From Chloroflexi bacterium UBA4736 (GTDB taxonomy: Bacteria > Chloroflexota > Dormibacteria > Dormibacterales > Dormibacteraceae), in assembly GCA_002404015.1 (NCBI GenBank), contig DHIW01000094.1:1-19555 (forward strand): a stretch of 19,555 nt of DNA, written 5' to 3'. Every line of letters starts with the position of its first letter. The first letter of the stretch is position 1. The translations under genes were made by a program, and so were the position numbers. Below are positions 19,537 to 19,555 of the stretch, piece by piece. The notes beneath the pieces were generated by a model that saw only the letters and a program-made list of their open reading frames with translations, made no database searches and was not told the origin of the DNA.

Positions 19537-19555
19537 CAGGCCGTTGAAAAAGGAA
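19534..19555 (+). repeat. Short repeat at the last stop codon (copy 2)
   Basis: TAGCAGGCCGTTGAAAAAGG begins with the TAG stop of the last gene and matches the copy at 18779-18800 in the same orientation, 755 bp apart. It runs into the window edge and may be longer. Confidence 0.6.

Overview
The window is about 19.5 kb of high-GC bacterial chromosome with short intergenic gaps and many GTG or TTG starts. It probably comes from an actinobacterium-like soil organism (Actinomycetota, Candidatus Dormibacterota or a high-GC Chloroflexota). The pointers are an F420-type luciferase-like oxidoreductase, a DUF4242 (SCO4226-like) protein, a wax ester synthase/diacylglycerol acyltransferase, a class E/F-like sortase with a sorting-signal substrate, and repeated TANNNT boxes 6-11 nt before start codons, which suggest leaderless mRNAs. 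There is no rRNA gene, and I saw no tRNA, CRISPR array or transposase. The phylum assignment is inference.

Left part (1-5500), accessory in character: a small three-helix membrane protein; a tandem dimeric alpha/beta-barrel (ABM-like) protein; a gene-poor stretch with a LuxR helix-turn-helix remnant and a doubtful small ORF; DUF1801 and DUF4242 proteins; a convergent LLM-class oxidoreductase; then a DUF3494 (ice-binding-like) surface protein with an LPNAG sorting signal, followed after 5 bp by its probable sortase. The part ends in a 24-nt alternating purine-pyrimidine tract containing a 20-bp perfect palindrome, directly before a truncated, frameshifted alpha/beta-hydrolase remnant.

Middle part (5500-11400): a RimJ/RimL-like acetyltransferase; a Ca2+/H+ antiporter-like protein with altered catalytic motifs, followed by a tandem universal stress protein; and, on the minus strand, a tightly overlapping ftsE-ftsX-M23 peptidase operon for cell-wall hydrolysis at division.

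Right part (11500-19555): a receiver domain cut off just after its phospho-acceptor and joined in frame to a four-helix membrane protein; a patatin-like phospholipase; threonine dehydratase; a hairpin-rich convergent terminator/repeat; a WS/DGAT acyltransferase divergent from a second patatin with only 28 bp between the start codons; an ArsR-type regulator with a near-perfect palindromic operator and a translationally coupled AHSA1/SRPBCC protein; an RDD membrane protein with two N-terminal WDG-W repeats; and a membrane protein of unknown function. The last two genes both end in TAG followed by the same short repeat.

Functional themes are envelope construction (FtsEX-M23, sortase and anchored adhesin), lipid turnover (two patatins, WS/DGAT) and stress or ion homeostasis (antiporter with USP). 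I did not recognise a defence system. The most unusual items are the receiver/membrane chimera, the compact divergent promoter between WS/DGAT and patatin, the self-contained DUF3494-sortase pair, and the stop-codon-linked repeat.
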